DNA of 64,000 nucleotides from Bacillus wiedmannii. Its GTDB lineage: Bacteria; Bacillota; Bacilli; Bacillales; Bacillaceae_G. A program made the position numbers and the translations under genes. The DNA lies in the NCBI RefSeq assembly GCF_001583695.1, contig NZ_LOBC01000017.1:124001-188000 (forward strand), read 5' to 3'. Below the pieces are notes generated by a model that made no database searches, had not been told where the DNA came from, and saw nothing but the letters and a program-made list of their open reading frames with translations. Below, one piece after another: positions 29,612 through 39,552 of the stretch (its first letter is position 1; each line of letters begins with the position of its first letter).

Positions 29612-30547
29612 TTGCAACGCTTTATTAAATGGTTAGCAGTCATTACGAGTCTTGATTTATTAATAGTTTTACTAGGAGGCGCCTTAGTTACAAAAACAGG
29701 TTCTGGCCAAGGGTGCGGTAAATCATGGCCACTTTGTAACGGTGAATTTGTTCCATCTAATTTATCAATGGAAACTATTATTGAACTAAGTCACCGCCTT
29801 ACATCAGGATCAGCAGGAATTCTTGTCACTCTCCTTTGTATTTTGTCCTGGAAATATTATAAACATGTGCGCGAAACAAAAACGTTAGCAATTTTATCCT
29901 TCGTATTTTTAGTTGCGCAAGCATTAATGGGAGCGGCAGCAGTTGTTTGGGGACAAATGCCAGCTGTACTTGCTATCCATTTCGGTATTTCCTTAATTTC
30001 ATTTGCTTCTGTCATTTTATTAACGTGTCTTATCTTTGAAATTGATCAGAAATTTGATGCACGTTCACTTATTATGGACAAAAAAATGAAATTTCATATT
30101 TATGGTGTAACAATTTACAGTTATATTGTCGTCTACACAGGTGCTTTAGTACGTCACGAACGAGCTAGCTTAGCCTGTCCAGACTTTCCTTTATGTAGCA
30201 AAAATAGACCTATGCCAACTCAACTACATGAATGGGTTCAAATGGGACATAGAGTTGCAGCGATGTTAATTTTCGCTTGGATACTATACGCGATGATTCT
30301 CGCTATTCGCCATTACAAGCAGCAGCCTGTCGTATACTGGGGATGGATCATTTCATTTATCCTTGTTACACTTCAAGCTATCGTAGGAATTTTAGTCGTA
30401 TTTACAAATGCTAATTTAGTAATGGCATTATTACATTCACTATTCATTTCTTGCTTGTTTGCTGTACTATGCTATTTAGTTATGTTAGGTACACGAAGTA
30501 AAGTGAATGCAAAAGAAGCTGAATCAACTTCTAAACAAACAAAATAA
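29612..30547 (+). CDS. ctaA: Haem A synthase (CtaA)
   Basis: 311-residue membrane protein of the COX15/CtaA family that oxidises haem O to haem A. It has eight helices in two four-helix halves. [20 protein letters not shown] opens the first half and VYTGALVRH the second. Cys pairs in GCGKSWPLC and ACPDFPLC form the loop disulphides, and conserved haem His occur in ELSHRLT, AIHFG and QMGHRVA. TTG start at 29612 with a weak ribosome site. Divergent from ctaB. Confidence 0.95.
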   Translation: MQRFIKWLAVITSLDLLIVLLGGALVTKTGSGQGCGKSWPLCNGEFVPSNLSMETIIELSHRLTSGSAGILVTLLCILSWKYYKHVRETKTLAILSFVFLVAQALMGAAAVVWGQMPAVLAIHFGISLISFASVILLTCLIFEIDQKFDARSLIMDKKMKFHIYGVTIYSYIVVYTGALVRHERASLACPDFPLCSKNRPMPTQLHEWVQMGHRVAAMLIFAWILYAMILAIRHYKQQPVVYWGWIISFILVTLQAIVGILVVFTNANLVMALLHSLFISCLFAVLCYLVMLGTRSKVNAKEAESTSKQTK

Positions 30548-30556
30548 ATTCAAATT

Positions 30557-30590
30557 AAAATACCTTGCTGAATTGGCAAGGTATTTTTTG
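30557..30590 (+). terminator. ctaA terminator
   Basis: AAAATACCTTGC pairs with GCAAGGTATTTT (30557-30587), followed by Ts. Confidence 0.88.
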
Positions 30591-30593
30591 CAA

Positions 30594-30747
30594 TAAAGTG
30601 AAACTTTAATCAGTGGGGCTTCATCCCCCACTGCTTATTAGCCCGCACCAATCAGGCTTTTATGGGCAGTTGATCCCCCATCTAACTTCTTTGTTTTCGC
30701 TGAATTTTGAGGCGGGTGTCTTACTGTCCGGCGAATAGCGGGATAAA
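30594..30747 (-). repeat. bcr1-type repeat element
   Basis: 154 bp, read on the minus strand from TTTATCCCGCTATTCGC to TAAAGTTTCACTTTA. It carries the internal blocks GTAAGACACCCGC, TGGGGGATCAACTGCCC, GCCTGATTGGTGCGGG and a CAGTGGGGG/CCCCCACTG hairpin. Length and sequence agree with my knowledge of bcr1, a roughly 155-bp dispersed repeat of the B. cereus group. It has no coding capacity and lies between the ctaA and pycA terminators. Confidence 0.85.
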
Positions 30748-30785
30748 GAAAAAGAGCTGCATTTACACAGCTCTTTTTCTTTTTT
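30745..30785. terminator. pycA terminator
   Basis: AAAGAGCTG pairs with CAGCTCTTT (30751-30776); T-runs both ways. It directly follows pycA on the minus strand. Confidence 0.85.
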
Positions 30786-33700
30786 AGTGATCTAATTCAA
30801 TGAGTAAGTCACCCGTTTGAATTGCATCTCCATCGTTAACATATACTTTTTTCACTTTACCATTGAACGGCGCTTGAACTGTCGTTTCCATTTTCATCGC
30901 TTCTGTAATTGCCATAGAATCGCCTTTTTTCACTTCATCGCCTTCTTTTACAACTACTTTAATAACCGTTCCCGGCATTGTTGCACTAATGTGGTTTGGA
31001 TTTTCACGGTTTCCTTTCACACGTTGTGCCACTGTTGCTTTCACACTTTCGTCTTTCACAACAATCTCACGTGGTTGACCGTTAAACTCCAAGTAAAGAA
31101 TACGATTTCCATCTGGCTGAGGCTCTCCGATTGATACTAGTTTAACCATCAATGTTTTACCTTGTTCGATTTCCACATTAATTTCTTCACCAAGTCTCAT
31201 ACCATAGAAGAATGTCGGTGTATCAAGCACAGACACACTTCCATAAAGCTCAGCAACTTTTTCGTAATCCATAAATACTTTTGGATATAATGCATATGCA
31301 ACAACATCAAAAATCGTCACTTCGCGTCCAAGCTTATGGAATAGCTCTTCTTTTAACGCGTCGAAATCTACTGGCTCTAATAATTCACCCGGTCTTACTG
31401 TTAATGGCTCTTTCCCTTTTAAAATAATTTCTTGTAACTTTTTCGGGAAACCACCATACGGTTGTCCTAAATCTCCTGAGAACATTTCAACAACAGATCC
31501 TGGGAAGTCCATAGAATGCCCACGCTCTAAAACATCTTGTTCTGTTAAGTGATTTTGAACCATAAATAATGCCATATCACCGACAACTTTAGATGATGGT
31601 GTTACTTTAACAATATCGCCAAACATGTCATTCACACGGCGGTACATTACTTTCACTTCATCGAAGCGATCTCCTAAACCAACCGCTTTCGCTTGTTGTT
31701 GTAGATTACTATACTGTCCGCCTGGCATTTCGTGCATATATACCTCTGTATGAGGTGCATTCATACCACTTTCAAACGGTGCGTAGTATTTACGTACATC
31801 TTCCCAATAATGAGATAGTTTTTCTAATGAATCTATATTAACGTCTGGCTGTCTTTCGTTTCCACCTAATGCATAGTATAGCGTGTTCGCACTTGGTTGT
31901 GACGTTTGACCAGCCATAGAACTTACTGCTACATCGACAATGTCAACACCTGCTTCAATTGCCTTTGTATACGTTAATATACCATTTCCACTCGTATCGT
32001 GTGTATGCAAGTGAATCGGAATCGATACCGTCTCTTTTAATGCAGAAACTAAATCATATGCCGCATTAGGTTTTAATAAGCCTGCCATATCTTTAATTCC
32101 TAATATATGTGCTCCTGATGCTTCTAACTCTTTTGCTAAGTTTTTATAATAATTCAAATCATATTTACTACGTAACGGATCATGAATATCTCCTGTGTAG
32201 CACATTGTTGCTTCTGCAATTTTACCAGTATCTCGTACAGCATCAATCGCAACTCTCATACCTTCTACCCAGTTTAAGCTATCAAAAATACGGAAGACAT
32301 CAATTCCAGCTTGAGCAGAACATTCCACAAATTTTTGAATTAAATTATCCGGATAGTTTTTGTAACCAACTGCGTTTGAAGAACGAAGTAACATTTGGAA
32401 TAAAACGTTTGGCATTTTTTCACGAAGATCTAGTAATCGTTCCCATGGATCTTCCTTTAAGAAACGATATGCAACATCAAACGTTGCACCACCCCACATT
32501 TCCGCTGAGAATAGGTTCGGTAACATTCTCGCTGTTGGCTCTGCAATTTGATGTAAATCTTTTGTGCGAATACGAGTTGCAAGTAATGACTGATGCGCAT
32601 CACGGAATGTTGTATCCGTTAAAAGTACACGGTTTTGATCTTGTACCCATTTTACTAATCCATCTGCTCCACGCTCGTCCAAAATTTGTTTCGTTCCATT
32701 TTGGATTGGCTCTGAATGTAATACATTCGGTATACGAGCATCCGGGAAAATTGGTTTCTCTTTTTTCCCTACTCCCGGGAAGCCATTTACTGTTACTGAA
32801 CCAATGTAATTTAACATTTTCGTTCCGCGGTCTTTACGTTTCGGGAACAAGAATAGTTCAGGTGACACATCAATAAACGAAGTATCATATTCTCCTGATA
32901 AGAAGTTTTTATGTTTTACTACATTCTCTAGGAATGGAATATTTGTTTTAATACCACGAATACGGAATTCTTTTAAGTTACGTTCCATTTTTGCAGCAGC
33001 TTGTTCAAAAGTAAGCGCCCATGTTGTAACTTTTACAAGTAAAGAATCGTAGTACGGTGTAATAACTGCACCTTGGAAGCTATTTCCTGTATCAAGACGC
33101 ACACCGAAACCACCGCCTGATCGGTACGCCATTATTTTTCCTGTATCCGGCATAAAATTATTTAGTGGATCCTCAGTTGTTACACGAGATTGGATTGCAA
33201 ATCCATGCACAACTACTTCCTCTTGCTTCGGAACACCTACTATTTTACTATGTAATGCATGTCCATCAGCTATTAAAATTTGCGATTGAACGATATCGAC
33301 TCCTGTAATCATCTCTGTAATCGTATGTTCAACTTGAACACGCGGATTTACTTCAATAAAGTAAAACTCATCACCTTTTACAAGAAATTCTACTGTTCCT
33401 GCATTTAAATAGTTTACATTTTTCGTTAATTTCACAGCAGCATCACAAATACGATGACGTAAATCATCTGAAAGCGACACACTTGGTGCAATTTCTACAA
33501 CTTTTTGATGACGACGTTGTACAGAACAATCACGCTCATATAAATGTACAACATTGCCCTCTTCATCTGCTAAAATTTGAACTTCTATATGTTTAGGTTT
33601 TTCAACGAATTTTTCAACGTATACTTCATCATTACCAAAGGCTGCTTTCGCTTCTGACTTCGCTCGATTATACGATTCTCTTAATTCTTCACTAGTACGT

Positions 33701-34230
33701 ACAATACGCATACCACGACCGCCACCGCCAAGGGAAGCTTTAATAATAATCGGGTAATCATACTTTTCAGCAAATTCTTCGACTTCTTCTATTGAATTTA
33801 CTGGCCCATCACTACCAGGAATAACTGGAATTTGTGCTAGCTGCGCTTGTGTTCTTGCTTTCACTTTATCTCCAAACATATCTAAATGCTTACTCTTTGG
33901 ACCAATAAAGATAATCCCTTCTTCTTCACAACGTTTTGCGAATTGAATATTTTCTGACAAGAAACCATATCCAGGGTGGATTGCATCTACATGATTACTT
34001 TTCGCAATCTCAATAATGCCCTCAATATCTAGATAAGCATCAATTGGCTTTTTCCCTTCCCCAACTAAATAGGACTCATCGGCTTTATAACGATGATAAG
34101 AACCGCTATCCTCTTTAGAATAGATTGCAACTGTTTTTAATCCAAGTTCCGAACAAGCTCGAAACACACGAATTGCAATCTCTCCACGGTTAGCTACCAA
34201 TACTTTTTGAATACGTTGCAGCTTTGTCAT
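30784..34230 (-). CDS. pycA: Pyruvate carboxylase
   Basis: Biotin enzyme converting pyruvate to oxaloacetate, the anaplerotic step. The 1148 residues contain a biotin carboxylase domain (1-455; GGGGRGM ATP loop near 168, EVNPRVQVEHT near 292), a carboxyltransferase TIM barrel (about 530-800; LLTDTTFRDAHQS, metal-binding HLHTHD), a conserved PYC domain and a C-terminal biotinyl domain with EAMKMET (biotinyl-Lys). Full length. GAGGGGGAAAATC precedes the ATG. Monocistronic between two terminators, as in B. subtilis between ftsW and ctaA. Confidence 0.97.
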   Translation of the reverse strand: MTKLQRIQKVLVANRGEIAIRVFRACSELGLKTVAIYSKEDSGSYHRYKADESYLVGEGKKPIDAYLDIEGIIEIAKSNHVDAIHPGYGFLSENIQFAKRCEEEGIIFIGPKSKHLDMFGDKVKARTQAQLAQIPVIPGSDGPVNSIEEVEEFAEKYDYPIIIKASLGGGGRGMRIVRTSEELRESYNRAKSEAKAAFGNDEVYVEKFVEKPKHIEVQILADEEGNVVHLYERDCSVQRRHQKVVEIAPSVSLSDDLRHRICDAAVKLTKNVNYLNAGTVEFLVKGDEFYFIEVNPRVQVEHTITEMITGVDIVQSQILIADGHALHSKIVGVPKQEEVVVHGFAIQSRVTTEDPLNNFMPDTGKIMAYRSGGGFGVRLDTGNSFQGAVITPYYDSLLVKVTTWALTFEQAAAKMERNLKEFRIRGIKTNIPFLENVVKHKNFLSGEYDTSFIDVSPELFLFPKRKDRGTKMLNYIGSVTVNGFPGVGKKEKPIFPDARIPNVLHSEPIQNGTKQILDERGADGLVKWVQDQNRVLLTDTTFRDAHQSLLATRIRTKDLHQIAEPTARMLPNLFSAEMWGGATFDVAYRFLKEDPWERLLDLREKMPNVLFQMLLRSSNAVGYKNYPDNLIQKFVECSAQAGIDVFRIFDSLNWVEGMRVAIDAVRDTGKIAEATMCYTGDIHDPLRSKYDLNYYKNLAKELEASGAHILGIKDMAGLLKPNAAYDLVSALKETVSIPIHLHTHDTSGNGILTYTKAIEAGVDIVDVAVSSMAGQTSQPSANTLYYALGGNERQPDVNIDSLEKLSHYWEDVRKYYAPFESGMNAPHTEVYMHEMPGGQYSNLQQQAKAVGLGDRFDEVKVMYRRVNDMFGDIVKVTPSSKVVGDMALFMVQNHLTEQDVLERGHSMDFPGSVVEMFSGDLGQPYGGFPKKLQEIILKGKEPLTVRPGELLEPVDFDALKEELFHKLGREVTIFDVVAYALYPKVFMDYEKVAELYGSVSVLDTPTFFYGMRLGEEINVEIEQGKTLMVKLVSIGEPQPDGNRILYLEFNGQPREIVVKDESVKATVAQRVKGNRENPNHISATMPGTVIKVVVKEGDEVKKGDSMAITEAMKMETTVQAPFNGKVKKVYVNDGDAIQTGDLLIELDH

Positions 34231-34564
34231 GATTTTCCCCCTCTACTTTCCTACCACTCTAGAGATAAAATATATACACACCATAAAGAGCGTGAAGTTC
34301 TTCACTTTCTACATTATATTATACTTAGAAAGCTTCACTTTATTTTTATCCATCATACCTTATTTTTTAACAAATGATAAGTTTTCTGATCAATTTGTTT
34401 CACAAAAATAGTATAGCATACCTCTTCCTTTTCTAACAACTTAATTGTATATCACATTTAATTAAATGTGATATATTTTTTGATATATATATCAATTAAT
34501 GTATCCTATTCAATGTTTCTTGAACATAAAAAAACACATCACGCTCTAAAGCACAATGTGTTTT
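34231..34564. other. Intergenic gap between pycA and ftsW
   Basis: The right half carries the ftsW terminator and an ATTTAATTAAAT palindrome near 34456-34467. The left half should hold the pycA promoter; I see no clear consensus hexamers. No gene. Confidence 0.4.
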
Positions 34565-34570
34565 TTATTT
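34528..34570 (-). terminator. ftsW terminator
   Basis: AAAAAACACAT pairs with ATGTGTTTTTT (34529-34566) around a 16-nt loop, at the ftsW stop codon. Confidence 0.8.
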
Positions 34571-35746
34571 TACTACAACAAGACGCGGTCCATCTTGCTC
34601 TCTTTCTTTCATTATCTCATTTTGTTGTTTCTCTTGTCGTTTTACATGACTAGCAATATTTAATAATATACCCATCGAGATTAGATTAGCCAATAAAGAA
34701 CTACCACCATAACTAATAAACGGTAAAGGTACTCCTGTAAGTGGTATTAATCCAGACATACCACCAACATTAACAAAAGTTTGTATCCCAATTAAACTTG
34801 CAATTCCGATTGCAATTAAACTTCCAAATGGATCTTTACACTTTTGTGCTACTCTAAACGAACGAATGATAATAAGTAGTAAACAGATTAAAATGATAGC
34901 TACACCTATAAAACCTAGTTCTTCAGATATAATTGCCATAATAAAATCCGTTTGCGGCTCTGGTAAGTAGCCATACTTTTGTATACTATTCCCTAATCCT
35001 CTACCACCTAATCCACCTGAGGCAATTCCAATAAATGAATTTATTAGTTGAAATCCATCATTTTGCGGATCACTAAATGGATCAAGAAAAACTGAAAATC
35101 GAGCTTTTTGGTATAGACTTAATTTATAGTTTCCGATAAAATACAACGCCGGAATCCACACGACAGATGTTAATAAAAATCTTTTAATCCACAAGTTAAC
35201 ATTAACTCCTGAACAGAAGAACATAATTAACACTGTTCCACCTATTAATATGTCGGTCCCTAAGTCATTTTGTAATAAAATTAATACCATCGATCCACCG
35301 ACAACAAATATAGGAGGTATTATCCCTTGAAAAAAAGGGGTTTGCCTCTCTTGTTTCTTAGCAAAAAAACTTGCTAGCGTAATAATAACTGCTATTTTTA
35401 CAAACTCAGCTGGTTGTATACCTAGTATCCATCCTTTTGCACCATTGATTACCTTACCGAAAAGAAAAGCTGCTGCTAGTAAGCCCAGACTCCCTAACCC
35501 CATCGCTGTAAGGACTATTTTTTTCCTCCAAAATTTGTAAGGAATTACAGCGACAATCACTAGTATTACTGTTCCAATAGCAAGAGCAACTAATTGTTTT
35601 TTAAAAAAGTGATCTGCTGGCCAGTTATATTTCGACGAAATCGCGACAATGGAACTAGAACTATATACCATTATAACTCCCAACACACATAAGATAACAA
35701 GAGGAAGTAATAATGAATAATCCATTGATTTCCATACTCTTTTCAT
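34565..35746 (-). CDS. ftsW: Septal peptidoglycan glycosyltransferase FtsW
   Basis: 393-residue SEDS-family polymerase with ten membrane helices, partner of PBP2B. The SEDS core motifs are visible: FVKIAVIITLA, LQNDLGTDIL (with the catalytic-loop Asp later in the protein) and TGVPLPFISYGGSS near the C-terminus. Location next to pycA matches B. subtilis ftsW (ylaO) rather than rodA or spoVE. AGAGGAAATG precedes the ATG. Confidence 0.9.
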   Translation of the reverse strand: MKRVWKSMDYSLLLPLVILCVLGVIMVYSSSSIVAISSKYNWPADHFFKKQLVALAIGTVILVIVAVIPYKFWRKKIVLTAMGLGSLGLLAAAFLFGKVINGAKGWILGIQPAEFVKIAVIITLASFFAKKQERQTPFFQGIIPPIFVVGGSMVLILLQNDLGTDILIGGTVLIMFFCSGVNVNLWIKRFLLTSVVWIPALYFIGNYKLSLYQKARFSVFLDPFSDPQNDGFQLINSFIGIASGGLGGRGLGNSIQKYGYLPEPQTDFIMAIISEELGFIGVAIILICLLLIIIRSFRVAQKCKDPFGSLIAIGIASLIGIQTFVNVGGMSGLIPLTGVPLPFISYGGSSLLANLISMGILLNIASHVKRQEKQQNEIMKEREQDGPRLVVVK

Positions 35747-35820
35747 TTCATTTCCTCTTTCTGTTTCAATTTAATTATTGTTGTATTCCATATGTACATT
35801 GATTCTTCCTGCTTTATTAT

Positions 35821-35854
35821 ACAAATAAAAAGCCCAAACTATTTCAGTTTGAGC
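35821..35854 (-). terminator. ylaN terminator
   Basis: GGCTCAAACT pairs with AGTTTGGGCT on the minus strand (35829-35856), followed by TTTTTATTTG. Confidence 0.8.
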
Positions 35855-35871
35855 CCCCCTATTTGAACCCG

Positions 35872-36159
35872 TTATTGTTGTTTGTTCGTAAATGCTTCAT
35901 GAAGTGCAGATAACTCACGTTCAAGCTCTCCTAACATTGCTTTCCCTTGTTCTTCTGCAATAAGACCAAGGCGAACTGCAAAATCGACCTCGCGGGATAG
36001 TCCAAACATTTGTGTGTCTAACACTTCTTCATATAATGGACATTGCGGCATTGTAAGATTGTCCATTTGCACCTTAATAAGTCTTAAAATCTTCTCCGCA
36101 TCCGCTTGTAGAAGGGCTAGTGCCTTTTCCTGATGATTTGATACTGTCTCAGACGCCAA
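35872..36159 (-). CDS. ylaN: YlaN-family protein
   Basis: 95-residue helical protein (YlaN/UPF0358). In B. subtilis it is essential unless iron is added, and it has been linked to control of the Fur repressor. The conserved [20 protein letters not shown] motif, with one Cys, is at about residues 31-50. TTG start at 36157-36159, with GGAGGG seven bases upstream. Confidence 0.93.
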   Translation of the reverse strand: MASETVSNHQEKALALLQADAEKILRLIKVQMDNLTMPQCPLYEEVLDTQMFGLSREVDFAVRLGLIAEEQGKAMLGELERELSALHEAFTNKQQ

Positions 36160-36309
36160 ATTGATTCCCTCCGTTTCCGTCCTACTCTCTCCTATCTATT
36201 AATATTAGCGATAGTTTTAGTAAATTGCAATAGAAACATTTTTTGTGACAACCGTGTCTAATGCTATTATACTGAAAAGTGGGAGTATAACACAAATGGG
36301 GGAACAACA

Positions 36310-36807
36310 ATGAGCGAAATTTTATTTATTAATGGAAAAGTTCGTTTTCCAATCACTATCGATCCAACTGTTTGGATCTTTGATGATCGAAAAGTAGATT
36401 TGACAACTTACTTTGATGAAACAAGAGAAAACACTTCAGAACTAGAAGCTTATTTAAAAAACACTTCAGAGCATTGGGATCGCGAAATCCGTGATGGTGC
36501 TGCGTTTCCACCGATACAACAAAGTGTAAAGAAATATAAAAAAGAACAACTAATTACCGGAACGTTCGGTATACCATTTCATCCATTTCTTGCTAACGCC
36601 GAAACTTCAGAGGACGCTACGCAAGTCGAAATTGAAACAGTAGATCAAACAATAATACTTCCATTAGAAACTGTAGCAAATGCTATTCTTGGTTTTTCAA
36701 AAGAAGGAAAGCCATTAAAAGAGGATGGACCTGTTCATCTATATTACAATGATGGATCTAATAGACAAAATCCAATCCGTAACATCCGTAAATTTACAAT
36801 TATTTAA
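36310..36807 (+). CDS. ylaL: Conserved hypothetical protein YlaL
   Basis: 165-residue soluble protein beginning MSEILFINGKVRFPITIDP. It sits between ylaN and the PhoH gene (ylaK), the position of B. subtilis ylaL. Some annotations call this family a peptidyl-prolyl isomerase, but I see no FKBP, cyclophilin or parvulin motif. GGGGGAACAACA precedes the ATG. It converges with phoH. Function unknown. Confidence 0.75.
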   Translation: MSEILFINGKVRFPITIDPTVWIFDDRKVDLTTYFDETRENTSELEAYLKNTSEHWDREIRDGAAFPPIQQSVKKYKKEQLITGTFGIPFHPFLANAETSEDATQVEIETVDQTIILPLETVANAILGFSKEGKPLKEDGPVHLYYNDGSNRQNPIRNIRKFTII

Positions 36808-36821
36808 AGTGTATACTTGGA

Positions 36822-36857
36822 AGAAAAAGGAGTGAGCCTCAGCTCACTCCTTTTATA
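36822..36857. terminator. Shared terminator of ylaL and phoH
   Basis: AAAAGGAGTGAGC pairs with GCTCACTCCTTTT (36825-36854), strong and symmetrical. Confidence 0.9.
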
Positions 36858-38181
36858 ATAAATCTGCTGCAAGTTGAGCTAAATTAGACCGCTCCCCTTT
36901 AACAAACTTTACATGACCACTAATACGTTGCTCTTTAAACTTCTCTACAACATATGTTAAACCATTATTATATTCATCCAAATACGGGTGATCAATTTGC
37001 TGAGGATCTCCCATTAATACAATTTTACTTTTTTCTCCTACCCTTGTTAATATCGTTTTCACTTCATGCTTCGTTAAATTTTGTGCTTCATCAATTATAA
37101 TGAACTGATCTGGAATACTTCTCCCACGTATATAGGTAAGGGCCTCTACTTCAATCGAACCCATTCCAGCTAAAATAGCATCTAACTCTCCTGGCTTTTT
37201 CGTATTAAATAAATACTCTAGATTATCAAAAATCGGTTGCATCCATGGTCTTAACTTTTCTTCTTTTTCTCCTGGTAAATAACCGATATCTTTTCCGACC
37301 GGAACAATTGGCCTTGCAACGAGTAGTTTTTTATATAGTCCTAAATCTTCCGTTTGCATGAGTCCTGAAGCCAACGCGAGTAATGTTTTTCCTGTACCAG
37401 CTTTCCCCGTTAACGTTACTAGCGGAATATCTTCACGAAGCAACAATTCTAATCCCATAATTTGTTGCACATTTCGTGGTCGTATCCCCCATACTTGTTC
37501 ATTGTGAAAAATAAGTTTCTTTACCTTCTTACCTAAATGATCCACAATGCCAAGTGCTGAACTAGATCCCCCTAATGCATCTTTCATTACTACAAACTGA
37601 TTTGGATAAAAAGGGTGATTTGCAATTTCGGATAAAGGCAATTCACCTTTTTCATAAAAATAATCTAATTGCTCTTTTGATATATACCCTTCTAAAAATC
37701 CTGAATATATATTATCTACTTCAATTACACGATCACTTAAATAATCTTCCGCCTTCAAACCAATTGCATCAGCTTTTACCCTTACGAGCACGTCTTTACT
37801 TACTAAAATAACAGACTTCCCGTCCTCTTTTTCTTGTTCTTCTAAAGATAGATTTTTTGCTACAGCTAAAATTCGATTATCATTCGTTTTTTCTACAAAA
37901 ATATCTTGTAGTTGAACAAATGAACGATGATTTAATTCAATACGAAATGTACCGCCGTTTTCTAACGGAATACTTTCATGCAGCTTTCCTATTTCACGAA
38001 ATTTGTCTATTAGCTTAGATACATAACGAGCGTTTCGTCCTACTTCATCCATATAACGTTTTTTCGAATCAACCTCTTCTAATACAACTGCTGGAATCAC
38101 TACTTCATTTGTTTCAAATGAAAAAATAGATAAAGGATCCTGCAAAAGTACATTCGTATCTAACACATAAATTTTATCCAA
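36853..38181 (-). CDS. ylaK: PIN domain-PhoH family ATPase (YlaK)
   Basis: 442-residue two-domain protein: an N-terminal PIN ribonuclease domain (YVLDTNVLLQDP, acidic residues near 7 and 50) and a C-terminal PhoH/RecD-like ATPase domain with Walker A TGKAGTGKT (about 256-264) and Walker B FIIIDEAQN (about 365-373). PIN-PhoH proteins from mycobacteria act as RNA helicase-nucleases; here the role is inferred. TTG start at 38179-38181, seven bases after CAGGGGG; a GTG upstream lacks a site. The TTG gives the family's normal MDKIYVLDTN N-terminus. Confidence 0.9.
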   Translation of the reverse strand: MDKIYVLDTNVLLQDPLSIFSFETNEVVIPAVVLEEVDSKKRYMDEVGRNARYVSKLIDKFREIGKLHESIPLENGGTFRIELNHRSFVQLQDIFVEKTNDNRILAVAKNLSLEEQEKEDGKSVILVSKDVLVRVKADAIGLKAEDYLSDRVIEVDNIYSGFLEGYISKEQLDYFYEKGELPLSEIANHPFYPNQFVVMKDALGGSSSALGIVDHLGKKVKKLIFHNEQVWGIRPRNVQQIMGLELLLREDIPLVTLTGKAGTGKTLLALASGLMQTEDLGLYKKLLVARPIVPVGKDIGYLPGEKEEKLRPWMQPIFDNLEYLFNTKKPGELDAILAGMGSIEVEALTYIRGRSIPDQFIIIDEAQNLTKHEVKTILTRVGEKSKIVLMGDPQQIDHPYLDEYNNGLTYVVEKFKEQRISGHVKFVKGERSNLAQLAADLL

Positions 38182-38427
38182 CCTGTTACCCCCTGACTCC
38201 ACTTTTAAATTTGTAGAACAAGGGTTTCATCCATAAAATATGGACGAACCATTGTTATAATTATATGTACCGTATAAACGAGGTAGAATCGAAATTCATA
38301 GCCATGAAACCTTTTATTTATTTTTTATTCATTTCTATTCAATATATTACTTTTAATTATAATTATTAACATAAAATCACAATAACTGATTACAAAAGTT
38401 AATAACTTATTTTCTTATTTATCACAT

Positions 38428-38883
38428 TTATAATTCTTTTATTCCTACTAACACTTGGTTATCCAGCTTTTTCGCTGCGCGAATATCATATGTTTTTTCA
38501 TAGGTTGGCTCAGTTGCAAGCTTCGCTCCATAAAACATAACATCACGTACTTCTTGTACATTTACTTCTATTACAGTTAATTTTAGAGGAATGCCTTCCA
38601 TTCTATCAGTCAAAATTTCACCTGCACCACTTATGGAAAATACGGATTCATTCGCCATTATAGTCAATACTAGCCCAGTACTATGCCGTATATTTTCCAC
38701 AATACGTGAACGTTGATCTACTGCAAATCGAATACTAGTTTTACTCACTGCATACACCCAAGAAATAGCACTTACGTTAGGAACTTGTTTTTCGAAGTCT
38801 GTTGTTGCTACCATAACAATACATTCTTTCCGTAACGTTTGTACTAAATCATCTGTTAATGTAGGATCTACTACATTCGCCAT
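38428..38883 (-). CDS. Pyridoxamine 5'-phosphate oxidase-like FMN-binding protein
   Basis: 151-residue split-barrel flavin-binding fold protein. PNVSAISWVYAVSKTSIRFAV and RIVENIRHSTGLVLTI are typical strands of the PPOX-like family. Substrate and role unknown; it lacks the motifs needed to call it PdxH. GGAGGTGGAAAT precedes the ATG. Stands alone between phoH and ylaI. Confidence 0.8.
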   Translation of the reverse strand: MANVVDPTLTDDLVQTLRKECIVMVATTDFEKQVPNVSAISWVYAVSKTSIRFAVDQRSRIVENIRHSTGLVLTIMANESVFSISGAGEILTDRMEGIPLKLTVIEVNVQEVRDVMFYGAKLATEPTYEKTYDIRAAKKLDNQVLVGIKEL

Positions 38884-39028
38884 ATTTCCACCTCCAAATA
38901 TAATTAGTATATCCTTATCATAACTTATTTTTCGAATTGCGAAAATATTATTTTTTCCCGCTATTATTCAAAAATATTACACTTCCATGATATACTTATA
39001 CTGATAGAATTCGTATTGAGGTGACGAA

Positions 39029-39229
39029 ATGAGAGTCAAATGTATGATTTGTGATAAAAAAGATATGTTAGATGATGAAAATCCTATGGCAAAAAAACTA
39101 CGTAACCGCCCTATTCATACATATATGTGCATGGAATGTTCGGAACGAATTGCAGAACGTACGATGGAACGTCATGCAAGTGGTAATTTCCGATTATATC
39201 GTGATAAAAAAGTCGAAGACGATTGGTAA
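39029..39229 (+). CDS. ylaI: DUF2197 zinc-ribbon-like protein YlaI
   Basis: 66-residue protein with CMIC (residues 5-8) and CMEC (36-39), two CxxC knuckles that could bind one zinc ion, and a basic C-terminal half. Homologous to B. subtilis YlaI; function unknown. GAGGTGACGAA precedes the ATG. Synteny (ylaH, typA) supports the name. Confidence 0.88.
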   Translation: MRVKCMICDKKDMLDDENPMAKKLRNRPIHTYMCMECSERIAERTMERHASGNFRLYRDKKVEDDW

Positions 39230-39232
39230 AAT

Positions 39233-39272
39233 GTAAATAAGTCCTTAATCATATAGATAAGGACTTATTTAT
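39233..39272. terminator. Terminator between ylaI and the 91-residue gene
   Basis: AAATAAGTCCTT pairs with AAGGACTTATTT (39235-39270), bidirectional; the stop codon of the minus-strand gene lies within the right arm. Confidence 0.88.
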
Positions 39273-39540
39273 ATTTTTCAGGTTCACGATTCATTTGATC
39301 CAAAAAGCAATCAATAGCTTCTAACGGAAACCTCGCAGATTTTCTTTCTCCATTCATTTCATATGTAATCAAATACATTTCTTCATTCTTTTTAACTTCC
39401 ACATTCTTTAATTTATGTTCCTCATATATCATATTTTGAAATAACAAATACGTTTCTTTTGCAGCACGATCATCTGGACGTGCTTCGGCAACTGTTTTAA
39501 TTGTTAACCAATTATATAATGCATCTTGTACTGAACGCAT
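39265..39540 (-). CDS. Hypothetical protein, 91 residues
   Basis: Small soluble protein (MRSVQDALYNWLTIKTVAEARPD...) with no motif I recognise; acidic and basic residues are mixed and no membrane segment is present. GAGGGGGAG precedes the ATG, and it follows ylaH by 12 bp, so the two are an operon. Codon use matches its neighbours, so I consider it a real gene. Confidence 0.8.
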   Translation of the reverse strand: MRSVQDALYNWLTIKTVAEARPDDRAAKETYLLFQNMIYEEHKLKNVEVKKNEEMYLITYEMNGERKSARFPLEAIDCFLDQMNREPEKYK

Positions 39541-39552
39541 AAAACTCCCCCC

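Noticed and set aside
32109-32876. 255-codon open frame on the plus strand inside pycA
   Set aside because: It is antisense to a perfectly conserved carboxylase gene, has Leu/Ser/Tyr-heavy composition and no ribosome site; a shadow of pycA codon use.
36310-36807. Calling ylaL a peptidyl-prolyl isomerase
   Set aside because: No motif of any of the three isomerase families is visible.
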